A stretch of 58,692 bases of DNA from Chloroflexota bacterium. Lineage in GTDB: Bacteria; Chloroflexota; Anaerolineae; JAAYEA01. The notes under the pieces were generated by a model, which was not told the origin of the DNA, did not search any database, and saw only the letters and a program-made list of their open reading frames with translations. The number at the start of each line of letters is the position of its first letter. Position 1 is the stretch's first letter. Both the position numbers and the translations under genes were made by a program. The DNA is taken from contig JAIOAV010000016.1 of the NCBI GenBank assembly GCA_019873665.1, positions 1 through 58,692 on the forward strand. Direction: 5' to 3'. This document shows positions 1-9,189 of the stretch, piece after piece.

Positions 1-5
1 GGGCC

Positions 6-2249
6 GTGTGCGCAAATCGCCAGATACGGAAGGGCATCGTGGGGGGAAATCGTTTGCGGTGTGGCCTCAAGCCCGCGCACTATCTGCTGGTTCTGGCATC
101 GCTTGCGTTGATGGCGGCAGGAGCGGTGTGGTATGTACGTGGGCGGGCGGCAGCGCCGACAGAGGTCGTGGTCCTGATGGCCGCAGCGCCCCAGTCCGCC
201 GTGAGCTGGAGCGATCAGCTCGGGCAGGAGCTGGAGCGGATGCGGGCGCTGTTCCCCAGCGGCTGGCTGGGCGTGCAGAGGCTGCGCCACACCCTGACGA
301 GCGCGCAAGATGCGCGCGCCGCAGGAGTAGAGCACAACGCTGCGGCGGTCATCTGGGTCCGCGAGGGCGCCGAGGGCCAGTTGGTGACATGCGATTTCCT
401 CCGTCGCCGGTTGGTAGCATTGGGGGATGCGGCCCTGGCGCAGCCAGAGCAACTGGCGGTCGTGGCGCGTGCGGATAGCGTCTCTTTTCTCGTGCTCTTT
501 ATCAAGGGATGGCTCTGCTTTTTGGATGGGCAGAGCGCTCCAGCGGCGGCGGCACTAGACCAGGCGCTGGCGCTTGCTTCGGCCGCTGAAATGGCGCCGG
601 AACAGGCGGCAGCGCACACCTATCGTGCGCTGCTCTTGCTGGAGCAGCCCCCTAACTCTGTAGAGACGCGGGCGCGCGCGCTGGCGCATCTGCATCAAGC
701 GGCACGCCTGGACCCGGGCTCTTTTGCCGTGCACTACAATCTGGCGCTGGCCTATAGTCGCTGGTGTGATCCAGACGGCGAGCGTGCGCGCGCCTTTGCC
801 GAGATCACATCTGCTCTGGCGTTGCGCCCGGGCGATGATCGCGCTCATGTGCTGGCTGGGGATCTGTACATGCAAGAGCGACGCTGGCAGGAGGCGGTCG
901 CGGCGTATGATCGCGCTACGCGGTTGCGGAGCGATAACGCGGCGTGGTGGAATCGCCTCGGTCGGGCGTATCTGGCTGCCGGCAACACGCAAGGAGCGGA
1001 AGCGGCCTTTCATACCGCGCTGGAGCTGGGGCGCAATGCCCTCGCTGAATCCGCGGATCAGCTCGCCTGGCGGGAATTGGGGCTCACATACCGCGCACTG
1101 GGCCTCTATAGTGAAGCATTGGAGGCGTATCGCCATGCGCTTGAGCAGGGGGATGGCGACGCCGAGACATATCGTGGCCTGGGGCTGGTATATCGCTATC
1201 TGGGACAGATGGCGCAGGCATCCTCCGCCTATGAGAAAGCGTATGCAGCATCTCCGGACGACCCAGTGCTCCAGATCGAGTGGGGGGATCTCTACCGCGA
1301 GATCGGGGAAGTCGAGCAGGCGATCCAGCACTATCAGCAGGCCATTGAGCTGGCGCCGTGTCGTGCCGAGCCGTACCTGGCGCTCGGCCAGATGAACTTG
1401 GCCCGGGGAGACATGGAACAGGCCCGGTCATGGCTCCAACGGGGCGTGTCGCTCTGCCCGGACGATGCCGCGGCCCAGTTGCAGTTGGGCACAGTCTGTT
1501 ACCTGCTGCATGATTGGGATCGCGCGGTGCAGGCGCTGGAGCAGGTAGTTGCCTTGCAGGAAGGCCACAACGCACCGATGTCGGTCGAGCCGTATCTTGA
1601 TCTGGGGAGTATCTACCTCCAGCAGGGCGCGCACGATCTGGCCATCAGCATGTACACACGCGCGCGGGCCATCGCGCCGGAGACGCTGGAAGCGCTGCTG
1701 GGACTGGGAGATGCCTATACCGCCAAGGGAGAGTATGAGGCTGCTGCGGTGGCCTACGAGGAAGCGCGTCGGGTGGCACCAAAGTCGGCGGAAGTGTACG
1801 TTTCGTTGGCGCTGATGTATGAGCGGAGTGGCGCTGCGCCGCAGGCTGAGGTGGCCTATCTTGAGGCACTGGCGCGACAGGAGGACGCCTTCGTATATGG
1901 CGCGCTGGCGGCGCTCTATCAGCGTCAGGGAAAGCTCAATCTGGCCGCGCAAGCCTACGAGAAGGCGATTGCCCTGGGGCCTGACAACGCGGATTACCGG
2001 GCCTCGCTGGCGCTGGTGTATATCGCTCAGGATCGGCTGGATGCCGCGGCAAAGCTGACAGAGGAAGCGCTATCTCAGCGTCCCGAATATGCGTTTGCCT
2101 ACTTCCTGCTCGGCCTGATCGCGGAAAAGAGGCACGAGCCAGACAAGGCGGCGCTTGCCTATGAAGCCGCCATCCGCTACAGCGGGCCCGACGAGAACTT
2201 GCGTCAGAGCGCGGAGGCGCAGCTGCGACTCCTGCGAAAGGGGCCGTGA
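6..2249 (+). CDS. membrane-anchored TPR repeat protein (5' end uncertain)
   Basis: No enzyme domain is visible. A hydrophobic segment at about residues 26-44 looks like an N-terminal membrane anchor, and from about residue 230 to the C-terminus the protein is an almost unbroken run of 34-residue tetratricopeptide repeats (roughly 14-15, with the usual W/L-G-Y-A-A-P spacing). Such solenoids bind protein partners; the partner here is unknown. The frame is open from the first bases of the window, and the GTG at position 6 has no visible ribosome site, so the true start may lie upstream. The stop overlaps the 5' region of the tpiA transcript, so co-transcription with tpiA is likely. Confidence 0.85.
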   Translation: MCANRQIRKGIVGGNRLRCGLKPAHYLLVLASLALMAAGAVWYVRGRAAAPTEVVVLMAAAPQSAVSWSDQLGQELERMRALFPSGWLGVQRLRHTLTSAQDARAAGVEHNAAAVIWVREGAEGQLVTCDFLRRRLVALGDAALAQPEQLAVVARADSVSFLVLFIKGWLCFLDGQSAPAAAALDQALALASAAEMAPEQAAAHTYRALLLLEQPPNSVETRARALAHLHQAARLDPGSFAVHYNLALAYSRWCDPDGERARAFAEITSALALRPGDDRAHVLAGDLYMQERRWQEAVAAYDRATRLRSDNAAWWNRLGRAYLAAGNTQGAEAAFHTALELGRNALAESADQLAWRELGLTYRALGLYSEALEAYRHALEQGDGDAETYRGLGLVYRYLGQMAQASSAYEKAYAASPDDPVLQIEWGDLYREIGEVEQAIQHYQQAIELAPCRAEPYLALGQMNLARGDMEQARSWLQRGVSLCPDDAAAQLQLGTVCYLLHDWDRAVQALEQVVALQEGHNAPMSVEPYLDLGSIYLQQGAHDLAISMYTRARAIAPETLEALLGLGDAYTAKGEYEAAAVAYEEARRVAPKSAEVYVSLALMYERSGAAPQAEVAYLEALARQEDAFVYGALAALYQRQGKLNLAAQAYEKAIALGPDNADYRASLALVYIAQDRLDAAAKLTEEALSQRPEYAFAYFLLGLIAEKRHEPDKAALAYEAAIRYSGPDENLRQSAEAQLRLLRKGP

Positions 2250-2317
2250 CACATCATGTAAGCCAAACCAGCGGCGAGAGCGGCTGGACAATATGTAAGG
2301 AAAAGAGGAAAACAAAG

Positions 2318-3091
2318 ATGCGTGTACCGGTTATCGCTGGCAACTGGAAGATGAACAAGACGATCTTAGAGGCAGAGTCGCTGGTAAAAGAGATGTTGCC
2401 GGAGCTGCTGAGCGTGAAAGGCGTGGAGAGGGTGGTGTGTCCGCCCTTTGTGGCGCTGGCATCGGTGGCGGCGCTGCTCAGGGATACGGATATCAAGCTG
2501 GGCGCGCAGAACTTGTTCTGGGAGGAAAAGGGTGCCTATACCGGCGAGGTCTCGCCCCTGATGCTGCAAGGTCTCTGCCACGACGTGATCATCGGTCACT
2601 CGGAGCGGCGGCAGTATTTCGGCGAGACGGACGAGACGGTGAACCGCAAGATCAAGGCGGCCTTGTCGCATGGCCTGCGCCCGATCGTCTGCGTCGGCGA
2701 GAACCTGGATCAGAACGAGGCGGGCGAGACGGAAAGTTTCGTCTCGTTGCAGATCGAAAAGGGGATGGCGGGGCTATCCGTCGCACAGGTGAGGGGGATG
2801 ATCATCGCCTACGAGCCGATCTGGGCGATTGGCACTGGCAAGCCCGCCACCGGGGTGGGCGCGAACCATATCATCAAGACGGCGATCCGCGAGGTCATCG
2901 GTCGGCTTTTTGGCCTGGAGACAGCGGCGGCGATTCGCATCCAGTATGGCGGAAGCGTCAAGCCGGACAACATCGTCGAGTTCATGAGCCAGCCGGAAAT
3001 TGACGGCGCTCTGGTGGGGGGCGCCAGCCTGAAGGCGAGCGATTTCGTCAGCATCGTCCGCCTTTCTGCGCAGGCCAAGGGACTCTGCTAG
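2318..3091 (+). CDS. tpiA: triosephosphate isomerase
   Basis: Interconverts dihydroxyacetone phosphate and glyceraldehyde 3-phosphate in glycolysis and gluconeogenesis, in the cytoplasm. At 257 aa it has normal family length. It shows the N-terminal NWKMN motif with the catalytic lysine, the IIGHSERR segment with the electrophilic histidine, the [11 protein letters not shown] signature with the catalytic glutamate, and the C-terminal phosphate-binding YGGSV and GALVGGASL loops. The ATG at 2318 is chosen because AAGAGGAA sits 7 nt before it and the protein then begins directly with the conserved strand; the frame is open further upstream but that part is not TIM-like. Confidence 0.97.
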   Translation: MRVPVIAGNWKMNKTILEAESLVKEMLPELLSVKGVERVVCPPFVALASVAALLRDTDIKLGAQNLFWEEKGAYTGEVSPLMLQGLCHDVIIGHSERRQYFGETDETVNRKIKAALSHGLRPIVCVGENLDQNEAGETESFVSLQIEKGMAGLSVAQVRGMIIAYEPIWAIGTGKPATGVGANHIIKTAIREVIGRLFGLETAAAIRIQYGGSVKPDNIVEFMSQPEIDGALVGGASLKASDFVSIVRLSAQAKGLC

Positions 3092-3125
3092 GCCAATCGC
3101 GGCGCGTGACTCGACAGGAGACATC

Positions 3126-3875
3126 ATGTTCAGTCCCTGGCTGATGCTGGGTTGGCTGATCGGCTCGCTGCTCTTGCTGCTGGCCATGGACCGGTGGCTC
3201 AACCGCCATCTGCAAGGTTTCATCCTCCTGGTGACAAAGAATCCAGATATTGTGATGTATCTCACATTTCTGGTCCTTCTGCCCGGAATTGTCCTGCACG
3301 AGTTGAGTCACTGGTGCGTTGCCCAGATACTCGGGGTGCGTACCAGGGGATTATCTATATTCCCTGAGCCGAAGGGACGGCATCGCTTCAACTATGGCGC
3401 GGTGCGGATCGGCGCGGCTGATCCGTTCCGCTATGGCCTGATTGGACTGGCGCCCCTTGTAACAGGTAGTGCTGCCGTCTTGCTCTGCGCGCGCTTTGGC
3501 CTGGGCGTTCCGCCCCTCGTCGCCCCCGAATCGTGGTCCTCGTTGATCGCGTACCTTCACGCGCCCGACGCACCGATCTGGTTGTACTTGATCTTTGCCA
3601 TCAGCAACGCGATGCTGCCGAGTGCCAGCGACCGACAATCGTGGGGGCCGGTGGGGCTCTTCCTGGGCTTTGTGGCTGTGCTGCTGAGCCTGGGGGCCAC
3701 GACGCTTGGCCTGGGCGAAAGCCTGCGTGATTGGTCACAGGGGATCGTCTATGCGGTGGCGCTTCTGGCGAATGCCTTTTCCTTGACCGTCGTGGTGGAC
3801 TTGCTCTTTGCGCTCCTGCTGCTGGCGCTGGAGAACGCCTTCGGCCTGTTGCTGGGTCGCCGGGTCGAGTACTAG
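3126..3875 (+). CDS. M50-family (site-2 protease-like) membrane metalloprotease
   Basis: A 249-aa polytopic membrane protein. Within a predicted membrane helix it carries HELSH (H58, E59, H62), the zinc-binding HExxH signature. A second motif, N161-x3-P165-x3-D169, matches the NPxxxxD region that gives the third zinc ligand in site-2 proteases. Enzymes of this clan cleave substrates within the membrane; the substrate is not predictable. The ATG has AGGAG about 6 nt upstream and lies 34 nt after tpiA, so it is probably the last gene of the TPR-tpiA unit. It has no PDZ domain. It could also be a non-peptidase relative, but both motifs are intact. Confidence 0.8.
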   Translation: MFSPWLMLGWLIGSLLLLLAMDRWLNRHLQGFILLVTKNPDIVMYLTFLVLLPGIVLHELSHWCVAQILGVRTRGLSIFPEPKGRHRFNYGAVRIGAADPFRYGLIGLAPLVTGSAAVLLCARFGLGVPPLVAPESWSSLIAYLHAPDAPIWLYLIFAISNAMLPSASDRQSWGPVGLFLGFVAVLLSLGATTLGLGESLRDWSQGIVYAVALLANAFSLTVVVDLLFALLLLALENAFGLLLGRRVEY

Positions 3876-3902
3876 CGACCTCCATACACGCCGTGGGACC
3901 GG

Positions 3903-3944
3903 GCAGAACAGGGGGAGCGCGCATGCGCGCTCCCCCTGTTCTGC
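3903..3944. terminator. 42-bp perfect palindrome after the M50 gene
   Basis: Two 21-base arms (3903-3923 and 3924-3944) are exact reverse complements with no spacer. The centre is alternating purine-pyrimidine (GCGCGCATGCGCGC). It lies 27 bp after the M50 stop and before the amrS promoter, the place for a terminator, but it lacks a T tract and has no natural loop. It could equally be a cruciform-forming protein-binding site. Confidence 0.5.
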
Positions 3945-4019
3945 GGCCAGTGCACTCGACCAGCGTGGTAAGCCCATGCGCCCTGTGCGCGATTGCCGCG
4001 TTGTCGCACATCGGGATGA

Positions 4020-4048
4020 TTGACGCGCCTGTGCGGGTGCCCTATAAT
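4020..4048 (+). promoter_or_regulatory. sigma-70 type promoter of amrS
   Basis: TTGACG (4020-4025), a 17-bp spacer and a perfect TATAAT (4043-4048). Transcription should start near 4055, so the AGGAGG ribosome site (4055-4060) lies at the very 5' end of the mRNA. This excludes any start codon upstream of 4068. Confidence 0.85.
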
Positions 4049-4067
4049 GTGCACAGGAGGTGGTCTT

Positions 4068-5084
4068 ATGTTACAGGAAGCTATGCTCTATACCAAGCGG
4101 GATGATCAGAAGGTGGAGTGCCATCTCTGCGCACATCGCTGCATCATCTCCCCGGAACGACGAGGTGTCTGCCAGGTGCGCGAGAACCGCGCTGGTACGC
4201 TCTACTCCCTCGTATCCAGACAGATCATCTCACGCGCAGTGGATCCAGTGGAGAAGAAACCCCTCTATCACTTTTACCCGGGCACGACCGCTTACTCGGT
4301 CGCCACAGTGGGCTGCAACTTTCGTTGTGCCTTTTGCCAGAATTACGAGATATCGCAGATGCCGCGTGATCAGGGACGCATCCTCGGCCAGGAGATTCCG
4401 CCCGAGGATATTGTCGCTGGCGCCCGGCACTATGGCTGCGAGAGCATTGCCTACACATACACGGAGCCGACGGTGGCTTACGAGTTCACGTACGAATGCG
4501 CCAAGCTGGCTCACGAGGCCGGGATCAAGAACATCTATGTAACCAATGGCTATATGACCCACGAGATGCTGGATCAATATCATCCCTATCTGGATGCCGC
4601 AAACGTGGATCTGAAAGCCTTTACTGAGGAGTTCTATCGCAAGATGTGCGGCGCACACCTGCAGCCGGTGCTCGACAGCCTGAAGCTCATGAAGCGGTAT
4701 AATATCTGGGTCGAGGTAACCACTCTGATCATTCCGACACTGAATGACTCCGATGCTGAGCTGCGCGATATCGCCGGCTTTATAGCCCAGGAACTCGGGC
4801 CGGACACGCCTTGGCATGTCAGCCGCTTTCACCCGACGTACCGCCTTTTGGACAAGCCGGTAACGCCGGTGGAGACCCTTGCCCGTGCCCGCGAAATCGG
4901 CCTGAAAGCGGGCCTCCGTTACGTGTATGAGGGGAATGTTCCTGGTCGTGGCGGCGAGGATACCATCTGCTACAAATGCAGCGAGACGGTGATCCGGCGA
5001 TGGGGATTCAGCGTGCTGGAAAGGCGCACTGTGAACGGTCGGTGTGCCAAGTGCGGCGCACAACTAGATGGGATTGGGTTGTAG
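4068..5084 (+). CDS. amrS: AmmeMemoRadiSam-system radical SAM enzyme
   Basis: 338-aa radical SAM protein. The 4Fe-4S/SAM motif is C83-x3-C87-x2-C90 (GCNFRCAFCQN). An N-terminal cysteine set (C18, C21, C25, C35) and a C-terminal zinc-ribbon-like CxxC...CxxC are typical of the AmrS/PflA-like family. The name refers to the usual co-occurrence with AMMECR1 and Memo homologues, whose joint reaction is not settled; neither partner is adjacent here, although a single fused partner could lie elsewhere. The start at 4068 follows AGGAGG by 7 nt and is fixed by the promoter. The THEP1-like gene follows 43 nt downstream and is probably co-transcribed. Confidence 0.88.
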   Translation: MLQEAMLYTKRDDQKVECHLCAHRCIISPERRGVCQVRENRAGTLYSLVSRQIISRAVDPVEKKPLYHFYPGTTAYSVATVGCNFRCAFCQNYEISQMPRDQGRILGQEIPPEDIVAGARHYGCESIAYTYTEPTVAYEFTYECAKLAHEAGIKNIYVTNGYMTHEMLDQYHPYLDAANVDLKAFTEEFYRKMCGAHLQPVLDSLKLMKRYNIWVEVTTLIIPTLNDSDAELRDIAGFIAQELGPDTPWHVSRFHPTYRLLDKPVTPVETLARAREIGLKAGLRYVYEGNVPGRGGEDTICYKCSETVIRRWGFSVLERRTVNGRCAKCGAQLDGIGL

Positions 5085-5127
5085 CGCTTGTGGGATTCGC
5101 CGCCATCCGAGAGGATCGCCTCAGCAC

Positions 5128-5667
5128 ATGACGAGACATGTAGTGGTGACGGGCCCGATCGGCATCGGTAAGACAACTATCTGCGGGCATGTCATCAGAT
5201 CGGCGCAGGCTTTGGGCTACGTCGTGCGCGGCGTTCTGACGCCTGTGCTCTATGATGAGCGCGGGAAAAAGATCGGCATCGCGATATGCGATATCGCCAC
5301 CGGTGCCGAACGCGTGCTGGCGCGCGTGAGCGAGGATGAGCAACGTCGGACCGTCGGCATGTACGCCTTTGACCAGGGGGCGCTAGAGTGGGGGCAGCGT
5401 ATCCTGGAGAACGCGCCCCGCGAGGGGTGCGATCTGCTGGTGGTGGACGAAGTGGGACCGCTGGAGCTGCATCGCGGCGGCGGGTTTGCCGTCACGCTCG
5501 CTCTCGTGCGGCAGAATGCCGTGCCCCGCTCCCTGGTGATCGTGCGGGAGGCGCTGTTGCAGGTGTACCAGCAGCAACTGGGGGGCGTGCTGATCACTTC
5601 TTTTTATGTAACGGCTGCCAACCGCGACCGGATGCCCGGCGAGATTATCTCCCATCTCTTTGGTTAG
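5128..5667 (+). CDS. THEP1-like nucleoside-triphosphatase
   Basis: 179-aa P-loop protein. Walker A is at residues 9-17 (GPIGIGKTT) and Walker B reads VVDEVGPLEL, the DE-[IV]-GPLEL form characteristic of the THEP1 family. THEP1 proteins hydrolyse NTPs in vitro; their cellular role is poorly defined, and several bacterial versions are linked to metal-cofactor or radical SAM gene neighbourhoods. Here it follows amrS. The ATG at 5128 puts Walker A at the very N-terminus as in the family; a GAGAGGA ribosome site lies about 12 nt upstream. The longer reading frame upstream overlaps amrS and has no family similarity. Confidence 0.82.
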   Translation: MTRHVVVTGPIGIGKTTICGHVIRSAQALGYVVRGVLTPVLYDERGKKIGIAICDIATGAERVLARVSEDEQRRTVGMYAFDQGALEWGQRILENAPREGCDLLVVDEVGPLELHRGGGFAVTLALVRQNAVPRSLVIVREALLQVYQQQLGGVLITSFYVTAANRDRMPGEIISHLFG

Positions 5668-5754
5668 GCCAAATCCCGCGGCCCAGACACGCATCAACCA
5701 GCACTTGAGGGAGACTGGATGTGCCCTCTGAGCTGTGCTGACCCCTGCGCGGCG

Positions 5755-6921
5755 CTAAAGGCTGAACTCGCCGGTCAAAAGCCGGCGCGCGGCTTCCGCA
5801 AGGATAGCCGCGCCTATCGGCAGTGCGTCTTCGTTGATATCCATACGGCTACTGTGTGCAGAACGGATCGGCTCCATTGCCACGCCCAGGCTGAACATCG
5901 CGCCCGGCGCTGCTGCCGTCATCACGGAGAAATCCTCGCCGCCCATGCCGCCGCGGTGTGGCGCGACCCGCTCCGCACCCAGTAGATCCCTGCCCACCTG
6001 CTGGATCAGCGTGGCAACGCACGGATCGTTCTGCGTCAGGCCAATCAGCCGGACAATGCGCAATTCATAGTCCCCGCCGAGCGCCTTGGCCACCCCGAAG
6101 GCCCGTTCCAGCTCGCGCCCCAGCTGGTCCCGCACAGCCGCATCCATGCTGCGAATGGTGCCGGACAGCTCTACCCGGGCCGGGATGATGTTCTCGGCAG
6201 TCCCCGCGTGAATCTGGCATACGGAAATGACTGCGGGCTGGAGCGGGTCAATGCGCCTTGGGACGATGCCGTGAATGGCGTTGATTACCTGCGCCGCGAG
6301 CCATACAGGATCTAGGCCCATCTGCGGATACGCGCCGTGACACCCTGCGCCGATGACGCTGCCGTAAAAGCTATCCACCGCTGCCGAGTTTGGGCCGCTG
6401 CTGATCTCGATAGTGCCACAGGGCAGATCGGTGGCCACATGCAATGCCATGACGGCATCCACACCATCCATCACGCCTGCGGCTACCATATACTCGGCGC
6501 CGCTCTTGCCTGTCTCGTCTGCCGCCTCTTCCGCCGGTTGAAAGAGAAAGCGCACCTGCCCCGGCAGGTGTAGATCGTGCAATAGCGTGGCCACGCCCAG
6601 GAGAATCGCGGTGTGCGCGTCATGTCCGCAGGCGTGCATTACGCCCGGTACCACGGAGGCGTATGGCACGTCGTTCGTCTCTTGGATCGGCAATGCGTCC
6701 ATGTCTGCGCGGAGCGCCACCACCGGCTTCCCTTCGCCGAGATAGCCCACGACGCCGGTTTTGGCGACTCCCGTCTGCACGCGGATTCCCAGCTCACGCA
6801 GCGTGTCGGCCACAAGGTCGGCAGTGCGAATCTCCTGAAAGGAGAGCTCCGGATGCTGGTGGATATCGCGCCGCAGTTGCACGATCCGGTCCTTGATCTC
6901 AAGAGCGCGCTGGATCATCAT
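5755..6921 (-). CDS. M20-family amidohydrolase (N-acyl amino acid hydrolase type)
   Basis: 388-aa zinc or manganese amidohydrolase. It starts with the family signature ([12 protein letters not shown]), and has the metal-binding ACGHDAHTA motif (C98, H100, H103), the EE pair at 131-132, and the central lid/dimerisation domain. Members hydrolyse N-acyl or N-benzoyl amino acids, IAA conjugates or diaminopimelate derivatives; the substrate cannot be told from sequence. Two ATGs stand in tandem (6921, 6918), preceded by GAGAGGAGA. It lies 56 nt after the 90-aa gene and may be the last gene of that unit. It is convergent with the THEP1 gene. Confidence 0.9.
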   Translation of the reverse strand: MMIQRALEIKDRIVQLRRDIHQHPELSFQEIRTADLVADTLRELGIRVQTGVAKTGVVGYLGEGKPVVALRADMDALPIQETNDVPYASVVPGVMHACGHDAHTAILLGVATLLHDLHLPGQVRFLFQPAEEAADETGKSGAEYMVAAGVMDGVDAVMALHVATDLPCGTIEISSGPNSAAVDSFYGSVIGAGCHGAYPQMGLDPVWLAAQVINAIHGIVPRRIDPLQPAVISVCQIHAGTAENIIPARVELSGTIRSMDAAVRDQLGRELERAFGVAKALGGDYELRIVRLIGLTQNDPCVATLIQQVGRDLLGAERVAPHRGGMGGEDFSVMTAAAPGAMFSLGVAMEPIRSAHSSRMDINEDALPIGAAILAEAARRLLTGEFSL

Positions 6922-6977
6922 GTCTCCTCTCGATTTTCACCCCTCTCCGACGACAGCAAACTGCCGCCGGCCAGAGG

Positions 6978-7250
6978 CTATCTCTTCGGTTTGCCCAGAA
7001 GCCAAAAGATCCCCTTGGTGCGGCCAGTGTCGGCGTCCTGTTTCAGTTTTTCCACGATAACCGACGCCTGCCTGCCATCCTCTAGACGTAACTTGGCTGG
7101 ACCGATACCGATCTCACGGTGCGCTTCAACGACATCGAACACGCCTTCTTCGCCAGCGAGGTCGCCCTCCGGATCCCGATAGTCGCGGATGATGCAATTG
7201 ATCTCGGCAACGAATGCCCCGGAACTCGCGTCCAATAGCGTCGCCCTCAT
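6978..7250 (-). CDS. uncharacterised 90-aa protein
   Basis: Not recognised. A small soluble protein of beta-rich composition with no membrane segment and no cysteine cluster (one Cys). The start has a strong GAGGAGGGGGG ribosome site about 8 nt upstream, it lies 39 nt after the coiled-coil gene on the same strand, and base composition matches the neighbours; these are the reasons for calling it real. The final residues read KPKR. Confidence 0.6.
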   Translation of the reverse strand: MRATLLDASSGAFVAEINCIIRDYRDPEGDLAGEEGVFDVVEAHREIGIGPAKLRLEDGRQASVIVEKLKQDADTGRTKGIFWLLGKPKR

Positions 7251-7289
7251 CGAAAACCGCCCCCCTCCTCTTCGGGTATGAAACGCGCG

Positions 7290-7925
7290 TTATGAAGAAG
7301 ATGGGCTTGACTGATCCGGCTCTATTGGCGCCGGCAACCCAGCCTCTCCCGGCGGGGTGATTCGACCTTCGGCCAGGAAACGGTCCAGCAGCCCTCTGAC
7401 CTCTTGTTGCTGCAAAAAGGCGGACAAAAGCACCTGTTTGTAGCGGATGGCGCGATTGCTATCGGCAATCTGCTCATCCAGCCGATCGAGCAGCTTGCCG
7501 GTGAGATCGCCCACCATCTCTCGCATCTGCGTTTGGCGCTGCTCCAGCAGCTCGTGCAGTTGCTCGTTTTCCAGCAGTAGCGCGCTGACCACGTCTCGCT
7601 GTCGGCCGCCAAACATGCCCAGAAAGCCGCCTTGCGCCAGGCGCTCTTTCAGGCGAGCGTTCTCCTTTTCCAAGGCCGAGAGGCGTTGCTCGGCTTGGCG
7701 GAGCTTGCTCTCGTATTCGGTGATGATCTCATCTTTGTCTTTGGCAAAAGAGTCAAGGACGCGAGAGATGGTCTCCTCCTGTGCATGCTGCTGCGCCTTG
7801 AGGAGGTGCTCCTGTCTGCGCCGGGTCAGGTTCACGGCCGCCCAGACGGCGATGGCTGCCAGAATAGCGCATATGATAAAGGTGACGAGAACTCTGGGAT
7901 CCAGAAGGATATCGCTCCAGTTCAT
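7290..7925 (-). CDS. single-span membrane protein with coiled coil
   Basis: Not assigned to a family. 211 aa: one membrane helix at about residues 12-32, then a charged heptad-rich coiled coil (about 38-105), a short Gly/Phe-rich break, a second helical stretch rich in Leu, Glu and Gln, and a Pro/Ser-rich tail. The topology resembles scaffold or RmuC-like proteins, but no nuclease domain is present. Promoter elements sit just upstream, so it heads the 7.9-5.8 kb unit. Confidence 0.7.
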   Translation of the reverse strand: MNWSDILLDPRVLVTFIICAILAAIAVWAAVNLTRRRQEHLLKAQQHAQEETISRVLDSFAKDKDEIITEYESKLRQAEQRLSALEKENARLKERLAQGGFLGMFGGRQRDVVSALLLENEQLHELLEQRQTQMREMVGDLTGKLLDRLDEQIADSNRAIRYKQVLLSAFLQQQEVRGLLDRFLAEGRITPPGEAGLPAPIEPDQSSPSSS

Positions 7926-7959
7926 GTGTCGCCCACGCTTTCTATTTTGGTGTTAGCGA

Positions 7960-7987
7960 ATTATAGCGCGAAATGCAGCGAGGCCAA
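7960..7987 (-). promoter_or_regulatory. promoter of the coiled-coil protein unit
   Basis: On the minus strand: TTGGCC (7987-7982), 16-bp spacer, TATAAT (7965-7960). It lies about 35 nt before the ATG at 7925. Confidence 0.6.
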
Positions 7988-8231
7988 AGGAGGATGTCGA
8001 GTTCATCGCGTAAAGTCTGCTGCCAAGAAATCAGGCCCCGATCTTGGCTTCGTGTGGCATGATGCCTTGCCCGTTCACTTGCTGCCTTCCTGGCGGCGTT
8101 CGGCAAGTGCAGGCGCGTATCCAGAGTCACCCCTTAACGTCAACTATATCGAGCAGAGCTACTTCCGACAGCAGGCAGCAGCCCGGCCCCGTCAAGTCAA
8201 CCAAGAATTGGACACGGCCTGAACCATTCAT

Positions 8232-8350
8232 GTCATCGCGAGGGAGAGGCGACCGAATCACCTGCGCTCTGTCATTGCGAGAGCAAAGCCCGAAGCAATC
8301 TCCAAGCGGCCAGCAGGGGATTGCTTCGCGGGCTGCGCGCGCAATGACGG
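8232..8350. repeat. REP-like palindromic repeat (GTCATTGCGAG type)
   Basis: A 5' arm at 8271-8303 (GTCATTGCGAG...AAGCAATCTCC) is mirrored by 8317-8348 (GGGGATTGC...GCGCAATGAC) across a short spacer, giving an imperfect palindrome. A degenerate half copy lies immediately upstream (8232-8262). This type of intergenic repeat is widespread in bacterial genomes including Chloroflexota. The rest of the 570-bp gap (7926-8498) holds only the two promoters listed; no gene is seen. Confidence 0.75.
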
Positions 8351-8421
8351 ACCGGGTTGTTCAACCTCTGTTTGCTTTCTCCATCAGTCTTGCGGATATA
8401 TGACATAGGCAAAAAGAATAA

Positions 8422-8449
8422 TTGACAGAGGCGCAAGGTGTGTTACAAT
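8422..8449 (+). promoter_or_regulatory. promoter of rpiA
   Basis: TTGACA (8422-8427), 16-bp spacer, TACAAT (8444-8449). About 50 nt of leader precede the rpiA start. Confidence 0.75.
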
Positions 8450-8501
8450 AAGTAATGAAGAGCCTACACATAGGACAAAGGAGTATCACCGCGCATCTGT
8501 G

Positions 8502-9176
8502 ATGAATCCGAAAGAGCTTGCCGGGAAACGGGCTGTGGCGTTTGTCGAAAGCGGCATGGTCTTGGGCCTGGGGAGCGGTTCGACTGCCTATTACGCGATA
8601 CGCGAGATCGGCAGGTTGCTAAAGGATGGCGCGCTGCGGGATATCGTGGGCATCCCCACCTCGCGCGAGACGGAGCGACTGGCGCGGGAGTTGGGTATCC
8701 CGCTGACGACGCTCCAAGAGCACCCGTGCATCGCGCTGACGATTGACGGCGCAGACGAGGTGGACCCGCAGGGGAATCTGATCAAGGGTGGCGGCGGCGC
8801 GCTCTTGCACGAAAAGATCGTCGCCCGTGCCAGTGAGCGCGAGATCATTGTGGTAGACGAATCCAAGCTGGTACCGTTTCTGGGTAGCCACTTCCTGTTG
8901 CCTGTGGAGGTCATCCCGTTTGGCTGGAACATCTGCGCACGCGAACTGGAGCGGCTCGGCTGCCAGCCCACCCTGCGTCGCGGCGTGCAGGGGCCCTATA
9001 TCACCGACGAAGAGAACTATATATTGGACTGTATCATCCCTCCTGCTGCGGAGCTTGCCCCCCTGGAGAAAGAGATCAACAACATCCCGGGCGTGGTCGA
9101 GAACGGGCTGTTTCTCGGGTACACCAGCCTGGTGATCGTTGGCTCCCCCGAAGGGACGCGTACCCTGAGCCTGTAA
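8502..9176 (+). CDS. rpiA: ribose-5-phosphate isomerase A
   Basis: Interconverts ribose 5-phosphate and ribulose 5-phosphate in the non-oxidative pentose phosphate pathway. 224 aa, normal family length. Signature segments are all present: GLGSGST near the N-terminus (phosphate loop), DGADEVD with the catalytic aspartates, KGGGGALLHEK with the active-site lysine and glutamate, and VDESK. The start is either ATG 8502 or the adjacent GTG 8499; AAAGGAG lies unusually far (about 18 nt) upstream. The glycoside hydrolase gene follows after 13 nt, so the two are probably co-transcribed. Confidence 0.96.
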   Translation: MNPKELAGKRAVAFVESGMVLGLGSGSTAYYAIREIGRLLKDGALRDIVGIPTSRETERLARELGIPLTTLQEHPCIALTIDGADEVDPQGNLIKGGGGALLHEKIVARASEREIIVVDESKLVPFLGSHFLLPVEVIPFGWNICARELERLGCQPTLRRGVQGPYITDEENYILDCIIPPAAELAPLEKEINNIPGVVENGLFLGYTSLVIVGSPEGTRTLSL

Positions 9177-9189
9177 GGAGACAATTCAG

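Noticed and set aside
4020..4067. Upstream start codon for amrS at 4020
   Set aside because: It lies inside the -35/-10 region of the promoter, before the transcript start.
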